Of a stretch of DNA of 64,000 bases, positions 43,714-51,618 are shown piece after piece. The translations under genes were made by a program, and so were the position numbers. Under the pieces are notes generated by a model that saw nothing but the letters and a program-made list of their open reading frames with translations, was not told where the DNA came from and searched no databases. The DNA is from CADCTM01 sp049671305 (GTDB lineage: Bacteria; Cyanobacteriota; Cyanobacteriia; Cyanobacteriales; Coleofasciculaceae): positions 1 through 64,000 of the forward strand of contig JBATUR010000054.1 of the NCBI GenBank assembly GCA_049671305.1, given 5' to 3'. The stretch's first letter is position 1. Each line of letters starts with the position of its first letter.

Positions 43714-45135
43714 GTGTTTACTATTAAAAATGTTTTAATTCCGGCTGAACAAGGTTATACAACTTTAGATGTGCAATTAGTTGGCAGTTGTATTAGTGCA
43801 ATTGCCCCAAATTTAGAAGTTATTGGCACAGTAATTGATGGACAAAATAAGCTACTGCTTCCGGGTTTTGTGAATGCTCATACTCATTCTTCAGAAATGT
43901 GGCAACGCGGTATTATTCCCCCAGTTCCCTTAGAATTATGGATTGGAGAACTTTATGATTTTGCACCTCTTGAACCCCATCAAGTTTATTTAAGTGCCTT
44001 GGGTACAGCGGTGGAAACATTGCTTTCGGGAGGTACGAGTGTTGTTGATCATTTAGTGTTGATTCCTGGCAAAGAAATTGAAACTATAGCATCGGTTGTA
44101 AAAGCTTATCAAGAAGTTGGTATTAGGGCTTTTATTGGTCCCTTAATTCAAGATGAAGCACTAACTGCTGGAATACCAGATGGTGATAATAAGAGGGAAC
44201 ATGAAACTTATCTTCGCTCAACTCAAGCGACGTTGGATTTAATGCAAGAGACAGTTGATAAGTTTCATAATCCGACTGAAGGTGTGAATATTTTAGTTGC
44301 ACCAACGGGTATTCAGCTATGCTCTGATGAGCTATTTAAGGGATGTATAGAATTAAGCGATCGCTATAATCTTTGCCGTCATGCTCATCTATTAGAAACA
44401 CAGGCACAAAAGAAGCTTGCTCAAGAAAAATATGGCTGTAGCGGAGTTGAACATTTAAATCGAGTTGGTTATTTAAGTGAGCGTACTTCTTTGGCACATT
44501 GTGTTTGGCTAAGTGATAATGATATTAATATTTTAGCAGGAACAAACTCAACTGTTGTCCATAATCCACTTAGTAACTTACGATTAGGTAGTGGTATTGC
44601 ACCAATTTTAAAATATATTCAAGCAGGTATAAATGTTTCTTTTGGTTGTGATGGTTCTGCTAGTAATGATTCTCAGGATTTGCTCGAAGCGATTAAGATT
44701 GGTTCAATTTTACATAACGTTACTGATATGGATTACCGCCACTGGATTACACCTCGTCAGTCAGTAAAAATGGCGTCTTTAGGTGGTGCTAAAGGATTAA
44801 ATATGGCGGATGAGTTGGGTTCTTTAACTGTTGGTAAAAAGGCGGATTTAGTACTTTATGATCTTACTAATTTATCATTGTTACCTCGTACTGATCCGAT
44901 TGTCTCATTAATTTTAGGTCGCCCGACAAATGCAGTTGATAGTGTTTGGATGAATGGAAAACTTGTTGTTACTGATGGTAAAGTAGTTACAATTGATGTT
45001 AATAATTTAAGACAGCAATTATTTGAACATTCAGCTTGGAGTAATAATCGTCAGTCTAAAACTGTTGGTCAAATTGAAGCGCATTATCGTAAGGTGATGG
45101 GATTAGCGGAAGGTGTGCCACAGGCTTATTCGTAA
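43714..45135 (+). CDS. Amidohydrolase, TRZ/ATZ deaminase family
   Basis: About 473 residues. GTG at 43714 is preferred (GAAGGG seven bases earlier) over the TTG one codon upstream. The metal site motifs are HTHSSEMWQRG (first HxH), CRHAHLLET, VVHNPLSNLRLGSG and GCDGSASNDSQDLLEAIK. The group comprises chlorohydrolases and deaminases of s-triazines, guanine, methylthioadenosine and cytosine-like compounds, so a nitrogen heterocycle is the expected substrate. An HpxZ/AtzH-like gene follows 90 bp downstream on the same strand, a pairing known from amide and oxalurate catabolism. Confidence 0.9.
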   Translation: MFTIKNVLIPAEQGYTTLDVQLVGSCISAIAPNLEVIGTVIDGQNKLLLPGFVNAHTHSSEMWQRGIIPPVPLELWIGELYDFAPLEPHQVYLSALGTAVETLLSGGTSVVDHLVLIPGKEIETIASVVKAYQEVGIRAFIGPLIQDEALTAGIPDGDNKREHETYLRSTQATLDLMQETVDKFHNPTEGVNILVAPTGIQLCSDELFKGCIELSDRYNLCRHAHLLETQAQKKLAQEKYGCSGVEHLNRVGYLSERTSLAHCVWLSDNDINILAGTNSTVVHNPLSNLRLGSGIAPILKYIQAGINVSFGCDGSASNDSQDLLEAIKIGSILHNVTDMDYRHWITPRQSVKMASLGGAKGLNMADELGSLTVGKKADLVLYDLTNLSLLPRTDPIVSLILGRPTNAVDSVWMNGKLVVTDGKVVTIDVNNLRQQLFEHSAWSNNRQSKTVGQIEAHYRKVMGLAEGVPQAYS

Positions 45136-45225
45136 AACTATTTAAGTTTACTGACTTAAGCAGTTAGATCAACAATTAAGTCTAGGTAGACTTGCCACAA
45201 ATAATAAATTAAAATTAAGTTAGCA

Positions 45226-45600
45226 ATGGACATTAATATTCCCGAAGTTGTAGCTGAAGTAACAGCAGCATTTGAACGTTATGAACAAGCATTAATAAGT
45301 AATAATATTGCCGTGCTAGATCAATTATTTTGGCAGAGTCCGCAGACGTTGCGATATGGTGTGACAGAAAATTTGTATGGATATGAGCAAATTGCTAGTT
45401 TTAGAAAAAGTCGCTCACCTGTGCATTTAGAGCGGACATTAATCAATACTGTAATTACGACTTATGGACGGAATTTTGCCACTGCAAATACTGAGTTTCA
45501 ACGTCAAGGATTGAATCGCAGGGGACGACAAAGCCAGACTTGGATGTTAATAGAATCTGGCTGGCGAATTGTTAGCGCTCATGTATCATTAATGGGTTAA
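45226..45600 (+). CDS. HpxZ/AtzH-like protein (DUF3225, SnoaL-like fold)
   Basis: 124 residues beginning with ATG at 45226. EVTAAFERYEQALISNNIAVLDQLFWQSPQTLRYGVTENLYGYEQIASFRKSR is the conserved block of the HpxZ/AtzH family, with SQTWMLIESGWRIVSAHVSLMG at the end. HpxZ is encoded with oxalurate catabolism genes and AtzH with the amidase AtzE of cyanuric acid degradation. No amidase of the AtzE/HpxX-Y type is seen here. It is probably co-transcribed with the amidohydrolase. Confidence 0.85.
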   Translation: MDINIPEVVAEVTAAFERYEQALISNNIAVLDQLFWQSPQTLRYGVTENLYGYEQIASFRKSRSPVHLERTLINTVITTYGRNFATANTEFQRQGLNRRGRQSQTWMLIESGWRIVSAHVSLMG

Positions 45601-45650
45601 AAATAGCTTGCCCTCTAACTATTTTGGCACAGTTTCGAGGGCAATTTTTA

Positions 45651-45791
45651 TTAGTTACGAGTTCTCTTAACGTGATCCATAATTTGCTGTTTTTTCGCTT
45701 CTGAGTTTGCCGATGATGGCTGTTGAGGCAGTTTTATGGATCTACTGACGTGTTCGAGTATGCGGTTTTTGCGTTCTTCTGAGTTAGCCAT
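45651..45791 (-). CDS. 46-residue protein built from a duplicated unit
   Basis: A short frame from ATG at 45791 to TAA at 45651. The product contains two related units: ANSEERKNRILEHVSRS and ANSEAKKQQIMDHVKRT. Both start with ANSE, are charged and look like amphipathic helices, joined by KLPQQPSS. Conservation of the repeat at protein level (E/R/K-rich, I-[LM]-[ED]-H-V) argues for a translated gene. It is convergent with the HpxZ-like gene and divergent from the Rpn-like gene. The family is not recognised. Confidence 0.6.
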   Translation of the reverse strand: MANSEERKNRILEHVSRSIKLPQQPSSANSEAKKQQIMDHVKRTRN

Positions 45792-45883
45792 TGTTGAGAC
45801 TTTTGAGGGTTATTAATTAATCTTAACTTATATAAATTTGTCATTGTTAGATGGGTTACAAATAGGCTGATAAAATTTTAAAT

Positions 45884-46792
45884 ATGACACGATTTGTTCA
45901 CGATCAATTTGCCAAACAATATTTAGAAGAATTGTTAACGCCTTTGGGTAAGGTAGAGACTAGTCGTGATGTGCCTGGAGAAGTCCGGCAGATTGATGTT
46001 TGGTTTGCCCCAACACCACAACCAGAGACAGATCCTCAAATCTTGGGGTTATTGGGGCGGTTTGCTGCTGGTAGTTGTGTTTTGGAACCGTTTCGCAATA
46101 CACCGACAGCGACTGAGGTTCGTAGTTGTCTGGTGAAGTTGTTTGAACTTCAGGCTGGGTTACAGCGCAAGGCAAAACGAGATGAGCAGCGCATCCAGGA
46201 GGCTGATTTGCCTCGGCTATGGATTTTGGCTCCGACGGCTTCAACGGGGCTTTTGGAGGGATTTAGAGCAAGGCTGGAGCAGGAAAATTGGGGAGAAGGA
46301 GTCTACTTTTTTGGGGAATTTTTGAGGACAGCAATAGTGGCAATTCATCAATTACCGCGTACTGAGGAGACGCTGTGGTTGAGAATTTTGGGCAAGGGCA
46401 CAACTCAGCGGCAGGCAATTGAGGAATTGATGGCATTGCCAAGGGAGCAGCCGTTAAGATCTAATGCATTGGATTTGTTGGCAAGTTTACGAGTCAATTT
46501 GGAAGCGAGTGACAATTTAAACCAAGAGGATCGGGAAGTAATTATGAATTTATCACCAATTTATTTGCAACGGTTGGAAGCGGCTGCACGGGAAGGCAGG
46601 CAGGAAGGCAGGCAGGAAGGAGTACAAGCGGAACGTCGCGCTACGATTGAGAACTTATTGAGAGTTCGTTTTGGTTTGGATGAGGTTTTAGCGGCTGTTG
46701 TTGATCCGATGCTGGAGTTGCCGCCAGAGGAGTTTACTTTGTTGCTGTTGCAATTGTCTCGTGAGGAGTTGTTGGCACGGTTTGGGAGGTAG
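45884..46792 (+). CDS. Rpn-like recombination-promoting nuclease family protein
   Basis: 302 residues. The N-terminus (RFVHDQFAKQYLEELLTPLGKVETSRDVPGEVRQIDVWFAP) resembles the PD-(D/E)XK-like core of Rpn/PDDEXK proteins common in cyanobacteria. The middle is variable. The C-terminal part has a short direct repeat (AREGRQEGRQEGVQAERR) typical of the family linker, followed by a helical module ending LLLLQLSREELLARF, as in DUF4351. Such genes are abundant and often mobile; the role of the cyanobacterial ones is unclear. It starts with ATG at 45884. Confidence 0.72.
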   Translation: MTRFVHDQFAKQYLEELLTPLGKVETSRDVPGEVRQIDVWFAPTPQPETDPQILGLLGRFAAGSCVLEPFRNTPTATEVRSCLVKLFELQAGLQRKAKRDEQRIQEADLPRLWILAPTASTGLLEGFRARLEQENWGEGVYFFGEFLRTAIVAIHQLPRTEETLWLRILGKGTTQRQAIEELMALPREQPLRSNALDLLASLRVNLEASDNLNQEDREVIMNLSPIYLQRLEAAAREGRQEGRQEGVQAERRATIENLLRVRFGLDEVLAAVVDPMLELPPEEFTLLLLQLSREELLARFGR

Positions 46793-46836
46793 AGGTGAAA
46801 ATCGCTTTATCATGTGTAGAGTTTCCTACAGCAAAC

Positions 46837-47328
46837 TCACGCTTCCAAGTCTATCTGTTTAACTACATTTAATGGTAACTCTAGCGCCTGTGCAATTTGC
46901 TCGTCGCTTAAGCCAAACTGCCGTAATTTATTGATTGTTTCAATATTAGTTTGATTTTTGAACTGACTTTTATCTGGGGTAGCGGTTGGTTGTTCAGAAC
47001 CAACGTTTAAGCAACCAATTATATTATTATTAACGCTACTAATACTTTTATTACCCAAAGAAATATTCAGATTTCCTTGCCGTTCTAAAACTGATTTAAG
47101 ATTAGCTTTATCAACTGGTTCATCAAAAACATTAGACAACATTTCCAAAAGTTCGTAACCGACATCTTTGGCATGACCTGCACTGCAACCATAGCTTTCT
47201 GCAATGTCACAATACTTTTGGCGATTCAATGTTCCTTCGATAATTCCACGCTGCAAGTCATTTAGATGTTTGCCTGTTTTGAGATATACAGCTTCATCCA
47301 CAAATTGCAATACTTTGTGAGCCTGCAT
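46837..47328 (-). CDS. Small HTH protein resembling the N-terminal module of cyanobacterial STAND/AAA proteins
   Basis: 163 residues. The first ~85 (VLQFVDEAVYLKTGKHLNDLQRGIIEGTLNRQKYCDIAESYGCSAGHAKDVGYELLEML) match the HTH-like head found at the front of large NB-ARC, NACHT and WD40 proteins in cyanobacteria. Here it is free-standing, followed by an Asn/Ser-rich linker and a second small helical element (LRQFGLSDEQIAQALELPLNVVKQI), also HTH-like. It could be a DNA-binding regulator or a truncated remnant. A cluster of repeated motifs lies just upstream of its start. Confidence 0.68.
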   Translation of the reverse strand: MQAHKVLQFVDEAVYLKTGKHLNDLQRGIIEGTLNRQKYCDIAESYGCSAGHAKDVGYELLEMLSNVFDEPVDKANLKSVLERQGNLNISLGNKSISSVNNNIIGCLNVGSEQPTATPDKSQFKNQTNIETINKLRQFGLSDEQIAQALELPLNVVKQIDLEA

Positions 47329-47373
47329 TATTTAGGTGTGTGAAAGAATTGTGATTATTATAGCCGACTTTAT

Positions 47374-47424
47374 CCGTCTTTTTTAGTCTTTTTCCGTCCA
47401 TGCAAAAAGAGCCGTCTTTTTCCG
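47374..47424. promoter_or_regulatory. Three iterated CCGTCTTTTT-type motifs
   Basis: CCGTCTTTTTT (47374-47384), GTCTTTTTCCGTCC (47386-47399) and CCGTCTTTTTCCG (47412-47424) occur within 51 bp, starting 46 bp upstream of the HTH gene. The spacing and repetition suggest binding sites for a regulator, perhaps the HTH protein itself; this is a guess from position. Confidence 0.4.
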
Positions 47425-47625
47425 CTTTTCAGATTTGAGCGATCGATTTAGCATATTAAAGGAATCAAAAGCCTGATAAAGCAGGTGATAGAGATTCAAG
47501 ACTTATAGCAACAATTAGTCCTTAATACTACCCTTCTAGATCAAAATTTCAACACTGCAATCGATAGAGCAGCAAGATTTCTTATAGATTGTCGATTAAT
47601 TTGTAACTTATATTTTTATAACGCA

Positions 47626-48270
47626 ATGCTTGAAAAGATTTTAGCGTTTATCACTCCCGGTCCTTTAAACGAAATATTTGGCTTTAGACTAAGAGTTTTC
47701 ACAAGCTGGATTACTTTAGGTTTAGCTCTAGGATTAGTATCTAGTATTATAGGTCTAAGCTCAGGAGCAGCTACAACAGGTAATGCAGCAACTTTGATCA
47801 TGTTTAATTTACAGCGAGCTTTATTCGGCTTCTGTTTTTTAGGCTTGGTTGGTTTGGGAATAGATGCCGTTGGTGAACGTAGATCTGAATATCCAGGCTG
47901 GTACTGGTTGCTGTTTCCAATCGTTACTTACATTTTCTTAGGAATTACGCTTTTTGTCACTATATTTGCCTTAGCTTTCCGCATCAGTTTACCTACTCCG
48001 CGTATACCTCAGCAGGGAAGACGACGTAATCCAGACGACCGTGCTATAAAAAATTGGCTGAAAAATAATTCAAACCAAAGTGGCGAGAAGTTCGTGAGGG
48101 AGAACCCGAAATTCAAACCGCAAAATAGGCTAGAGAATGCTGTATATCAAGAGATTGTACAAAACTCAAACAAGACAATCAAAGAAATCATCTCCAATAT
48201 GTCAGAAGAAGAATATGAAGCATTTATTGAAATGCTAATGAGAAGGCTTGGTTTTACTTTCTTATCTTAA
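47626..48270 (+). CDS. Hypothetical membrane protein, three predicted TM segments
   Basis: 214 residues from the ATG at 47626. Hydrophobic segments are at about 24-45 (VFTSWITLGLALGLVSSIIG), 58-80 (FNLQRALFGFCFLGLVGLG) and 92-117 (YWLLFPIVTYIFLGITLFV). The C-terminal ~95 residues are soluble and charged (PRIPQQGRRRNPDDRAIKN, then MSEEEYEAFIEMLMRRLGF). No family is recognised. The next small gene begins 26 bp downstream and may be co-transcribed. Confidence 0.68.
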   Translation: MLEKILAFITPGPLNEIFGFRLRVFTSWITLGLALGLVSSIIGLSSGAATTGNAATLIMFNLQRALFGFCFLGLVGLGIDAVGERRSEYPGWYWLLFPIVTYIFLGITLFVTIFALAFRISLPTPRIPQQGRRRNPDDRAIKNWLKNNSNQSGEKFVRENPKFKPQNRLENAVYQEIVQNSNKTIKEIISNMSEEEYEAFIEMLMRRLGFTFLS

Positions 48271-48295
48271 TGTTTGAACTTTGGAGATTTATTGT

Positions 48296-48637
48296 ATGAA
48301 TTGGACTCCGTGGGGCAACGAAGGCAAGATAAACATTGACGCAAGCAATCCAGTAGTTCCTTTTCTCAGTTATTTAGGCTCAGATTGTGGACCTGGAGTG
48401 TACGCTTATAAAGTGCAGCCACGGGTACACAGTCACAAAGAATATCGTCTGCTTATCAAGAGATTAGATCAGCTAGGTGGTTCTGATCATCCACATTTAA
48501 TCTTTCAGATTAATTTAAGGAAATATCCTACAATTCAGGTGTGGCATTATACGGCTGCACCGGGTGCAGATGGAAAACGGATTGGTTCTATAGAGGAAAA
48601 TTGGATTAGCGTATTAGTTGGAGCAATGCTTAGATAA
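48296..48637 (+). CDS. Hypothetical protein, 113 residues
   Basis: The start is the ATG at 48296, supported by TTGGAGA 9-15 bp upstream; the frame is open to 48281. The product (MNWTPWGNEGKINIDASNP) has no signal or membrane segment; the middle (VHSHKEYRLLIKRLDQLGGSDHPHLIFQINLRKYPTIQVWHY) looks like an alpha/beta domain. I do not recognise a family. It closely follows the membrane protein gene on the same strand. Confidence 0.62.
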   Translation: MNWTPWGNEGKINIDASNPVVPFLSYLGSDCGPGVYAYKVQPRVHSHKEYRLLIKRLDQLGGSDHPHLIFQINLRKYPTIQVWHYTAAPGADGKRIGSIEENWISVLVGAMLR

Positions 48638-48643
48638 AAGCTT

Positions 48644-48754
48644 GATCGCTCTTTCATCCTAAACATTTCCTGATCTCATCGCTCGTATTCCCAACTTTTA
48701 TGGCATTGCCCACTTTATCCTAATTCTTTATTATCCGGCAAAACGCGATCGCCT
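48644..48754. repeat. 111-bp direct repeat, left copy
   Basis: Nearly identical to 49564-49674 (a few mismatches), same orientation. It begins GATCGCTCTTTCATCC and ends in a HIP1 site. The two copies bracket the DUF433/DUF5615 gene pair exactly. Confidence 0.85.
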
Positions 48755-48834
48755 AATTGTGGCTTTTAAAAGCTTTCCTACAGATAGTTAAGGTTATCCT
48801 CATCTCAAAATGACATTTATCCTTACTGCTGTCT

Positions 48835-49182
48835 ATGATTAGATGTAGTAACAGTCAAGCTAAACCTATGCCAGTTGTAGCAGCCAAGACTTATGTAGAG
48901 TATCGCAACGATGCTTATTGGGTTGAAGGAACTCGGATTTCCCTTGACTCAATTATCTATGCTTTTAGGCAAGGATTATCGCCTGAGAGCATTGTTCAAT
49001 GCTATCCCTTACTGACACTCGAACAGGTATATGGAGCGATCGCATTTTACCTGGCTAATCGTGTTGAAATTGATGCTTACTTAGCAGCAGAAGAAGAAGC
49101 ATTTGATGCTATGCCTCAACCACTACAGGATACTGATCCTAACTTATACAACAAACTCATAGCAGCCAAGATAAGAGAATAG
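48835..49182 (+). CDS. DUF433 antitoxin-like protein
   Basis: 115 residues from the ATG at 48835 (a second ATG at 48868 is possible; neither has a strong ribosome site). The core TYVEYRNDAYWVEGTRISLDSIIYAFRQGLSPESIVQCYPLLTLEQVYGAIAFYLANR is the DUF433 winged-helix-like domain. DUF433 proteins pair with DUF5615 PIN-like proteins as VapBC-type toxin-antitoxin systems. The start of the toxin gene lies 8 bp downstream, as expected for such an operon. Confidence 0.88.
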   Translation: MIRCSNSQAKPMPVVAAKTYVEYRNDAYWVEGTRISLDSIIYAFRQGLSPESIVQCYPLLTLEQVYGAIAFYLANRVEIDAYLAAEEEAFDAMPQPLQDTDPNLYNKLIAAKIRE

Positions 49183-49190
49183 GTGGCATC

Positions 49191-49538
49191 GTGAACATTC
49201 GCTATCAAGCTGATGCTGATTTGAATCAAGCGATTGTAACCGGAGTTTTGCGACGAAACACCATTGACTTTCAAACAGCCTTCGCTGCTGGATTAGAAGG
49301 TGTGAAAGATCCGGAAGTATTGGCAATTGCGGCACAGCAAGGGCGTATCCTTGTCAGCCATGATCGTAAAACGATGCCATCAGAGTTTGCCGAATTCCTT
49401 GCCAATAACCAAAGTGCAGGAGTTATCATCGTTTCTCGAAGGTTAGCGATTGAAGTGGTTATCGAGGAACTGCTGCTGATTTGGGAAGCATCCATTGCAG
49501 AGGAGTGGGTTAATCGTATTGCAAAACTACCTCTTTAA
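49191..49538 (+). CDS. DUF5615 PIN-like toxin
   Basis: 115 residues, starting with GTG at 49191. NIRYQADADLNQAIVTGVLRR gives the first acidic positions (Asp8, Asp10), and ILVSHDRKTMPSEFAEFL is the second conserved block of DUF5615, a PIN-domain relative with predicted RNase activity. EDLEE-type residues in VVIEELLLIWE complete the core. With the DUF433 gene 8 bp upstream it forms a toxin-antitoxin pair. Direct repeats flank the pair. Confidence 0.88.
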   Translation: MNIRYQADADLNQAIVTGVLRRNTIDFQTAFAAGLEGVKDPEVLAIAAQQGRILVSHDRKTMPSEFAEFLANNQSAGVIIVSRRLAIEVVIEELLLIWEASIAEEWVNRIAKLPL

Positions 49539-49563
49539 CAAAAGGTTTTTTTGTGCAAAGCGC

Positions 49564-49674
49564 GATCGCTCTTTCATCCTAAACATTTCCTGATCTCATC
49601 GCTCGTATTCCCAAATTTTACGGCATTGCCAACCCTGTCCTAATTCTTTACTATCCGGCAAAACGCGATCGCCT
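49564..49674. repeat. 111-bp direct repeat, right copy
   Basis: Partner of 48644-48754, 920 bp away in the same orientation. The right copy lies between the toxin gene and the antitoxin pseudogene. Confidence 0.85.
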
Positions 49675-49717
49675 GAAATCTGAATAACTAATCGATGCAA
49701 AGTAGCAGGTATCGTCG

Positions 49718-49927
49718 TCATTTCTGCTGATTTACACGCTGTGATCGTAGACGAAGTAAGGATAAAAATTCTGACAATTCGACTAAACCTTCAGCCTCTT
49801 GTCGTTCTGCTTAGGTTAGCGCTTCCCCTGCATCTTGGCGATCTAAAATAGAAGTTAGCCGTTCTCGAACCCCTTCAGGCAGTTGAAAAAGGGTTAACTC
49901 AACAGGTATTTCAATAATTTCAGCCAT
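49718..49927 (-). pseudogene. Antitoxin-like gene with an in-frame stop
   Basis: A 70-codon frame from ATG at 49927 to TGA at 49718 is interrupted only by TAA at codon 39 (49811-49813). Before the stop it reads VRERLTSILDRQDAGEALT, after it AERQEAEGLVELSEFLSLL, which together match a common cyanobacterial antitoxin pattern (RLxxLLDxQDxGExLTxxERxEAEGLVxLxExLSLLR). A single GAA-to-TAA change would explain it. No toxin gene is adjacent on this strand. Confidence 0.7.
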
Positions 49928-49982
49928 AATTGAGTATAAAGAAGTCTTCTTCATTGTCGTTCAGATTAGTTCCTCTATTTGC

Positions 49983-51494
49983 CTACCTCAAAAACAACTT
50001 ATAAGCCGGATTATTACTTTCATCTCCATAGCGATAACCCAACGTATCCAAAAACGCCTGCCACTGTTTCATCTCATCTGGCGACACCTGAATTCCTACC
50101 ACAATTCGACCGTAATCTGCGCCATTATTGCGATAATGAAACACACTAATATTCCAATTTGGACTCATTGAACCGACAAATTGCATCAACGCGCCGGGAC
50201 GTTCTGGAAACTCGAAACGGTAAAATAATTCATGATTAGCTAAAGGTGAACGACCACCAACCATGTGCCGTAAATGCAATTTGGTCAGCTCATCATCAGT
50301 TAAATCTAAAGTTTTGAAACCACAGTTTTCAAAGTTTTCTGCTAACTTTGCTGCATCAGCACGGTTTTGAATTTGCACACCAATAAATATATGTGCTGCT
50401 GCTTTATCTGCAATGCGATAACTAAATTCAGTCAGGTTGCGTTTGCCCAAACATTCGCAAAACTTACGCAGACTTCCGGGCGCTTCGGGAATTGTTACGG
50501 CAAAGATGGCTTCGCGACGTTCACCAAATTCGGCTCTTTCTGCAACAAAACGCAAGCGATCAAAGTTCATATTAGCACCGCAAGCGATCGCAACTAAGGT
50601 TTGTCCTGTAATTTTCTCTCGTTCAACATAAGCTTTTGCACCTGCGATCGCTAATGCCCCCGCTGGTTCTAAAATCGATCGCGTATCCTCAAACACGTCT
50701 TTAATCGCCGCACAAGTGGCATCCGTATCCACCAAAATAATCTCATCCACATACTGCTGACACAAGCGGAAAGTTTCTTCCCCCACTTCCCGCACTGCTA
50801 CACCGTCGGCAAATAAGCCCACATTCGCCAACCGTACCCGCTTTCCTGCTTGCAAAGATTGAGACATGGCATCAGCATCCACCGGTTCAACTCCAATAAT
50901 CTTAATTTCTGGACGCAACCGCTTCACATACGCCGCAATTCCCGAAATCAAACCGCCACCACCAATTGCCACAAAAATTGCCTGAATTGGTTGCTGATAT
51001 TGCCTTAAGATTTCCATGCCAATCGTACCCTGTCCCGCAATCACATAAGGGTCATCAAAGGGATGAATAAATGTTAAACCTTTTTCTGCCTCCAACTGAC
51101 GGGCAAAAGTATATGCATCGTCGTAGGTATCTCCATGCAACACCACCTCTCCGCCACGGGCTTTGACGGCATCTACCTTAAGCTGGGGTGTAGTCAGTGG
51201 CATGACGATAATCGCTCGTGTTCCCAGGTGACGGGCAGCTAGCGCTACACCTTGGGCATGGTTTCCGGCAGATGCAGCTATTACGCCTTGTGCCAGCTTT
51301 TCAGTTGACAAACTCACCATTTTATTGTATGCACCACGTAGTTTGAAGGAGAATACGGATTGCAAATCTTCCCGTTTAAGTAGGAGTTTGTTATTGAGGC
51401 GTGTGGATAAGTTTGGGGCGTATTCTAGGGGTGATTCTTGGGCAATATCGTAGACACGAGCGGTGAGGATTTGTACGAGGTAGTCGCAATACAT
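49983..51494 (-). CDS. ilvA: Threonine ammonia-lyase, biosynthetic (two ACT-like domains)
   Basis: 503-residue PLP enzyme that converts threonine to 2-oxobutanoate, the first step of isoleucine synthesis. The PLP lysine is Lys51 (FSFKLRGAYNKM), with SAGNHAQGVA and the phosphate-binding GGGGLISG loop further on. The C-terminal ~180 residues hold two ACT-like regulatory domains (FAVTIPEAPGSLRKFCECLG and YRFEFPERPGALMQFVGSM), as in isoleucine-inhibited biosynthetic IlvA. Length and motifs are normal. Confidence 0.95.
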   Translation of the reverse strand: MYCDYLVQILTARVYDIAQESPLEYAPNLSTRLNNKLLLKREDLQSVFSFKLRGAYNKMVSLSTEKLAQGVIAASAGNHAQGVALAARHLGTRAIIVMPLTTPQLKVDAVKARGGEVVLHGDTYDDAYTFARQLEAEKGLTFIHPFDDPYVIAGQGTIGMEILRQYQQPIQAIFVAIGGGGLISGIAAYVKRLRPEIKIIGVEPVDADAMSQSLQAGKRVRLANVGLFADGVAVREVGEETFRLCQQYVDEIILVDTDATCAAIKDVFEDTRSILEPAGALAIAGAKAYVEREKITGQTLVAIACGANMNFDRLRFVAERAEFGERREAIFAVTIPEAPGSLRKFCECLGKRNLTEFSYRIADKAAAHIFIGVQIQNRADAAKLAENFENCGFKTLDLTDDELTKLHLRHMVGGRSPLANHELFYRFEFPERPGALMQFVGSMSPNWNISVFHYRNNGADYGRIVVGIQVSPDEMKQWQAFLDTLGYRYGDESNNPAYKLFLR

Positions 51495-51546
51495 GGGGGG
51501 TTAGTAGGTGCAGGGAGTAGAGAAATTTTACTTCATTGGTGGGTTT

Positions 51547-51579
51547 AGATCCCCGACTTCTTAAAGAAGTCGGGGATCT
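51547..51579. repeat. REP-like palindrome, copy 2 (upstream of the RAYT)
   Basis: AGATCCCCGACTTCTT and AAGAAGTCGGGGATCT form a perfect stem around a single base. It is 39 bp before the transposase start. The sequence before it reads GTTT-AG. Confidence 0.9.
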
Positions 51580-51618
51580 GGGGGAACACTACTAGAGACG
51601 ATTTTTTGACTGCTGCCC

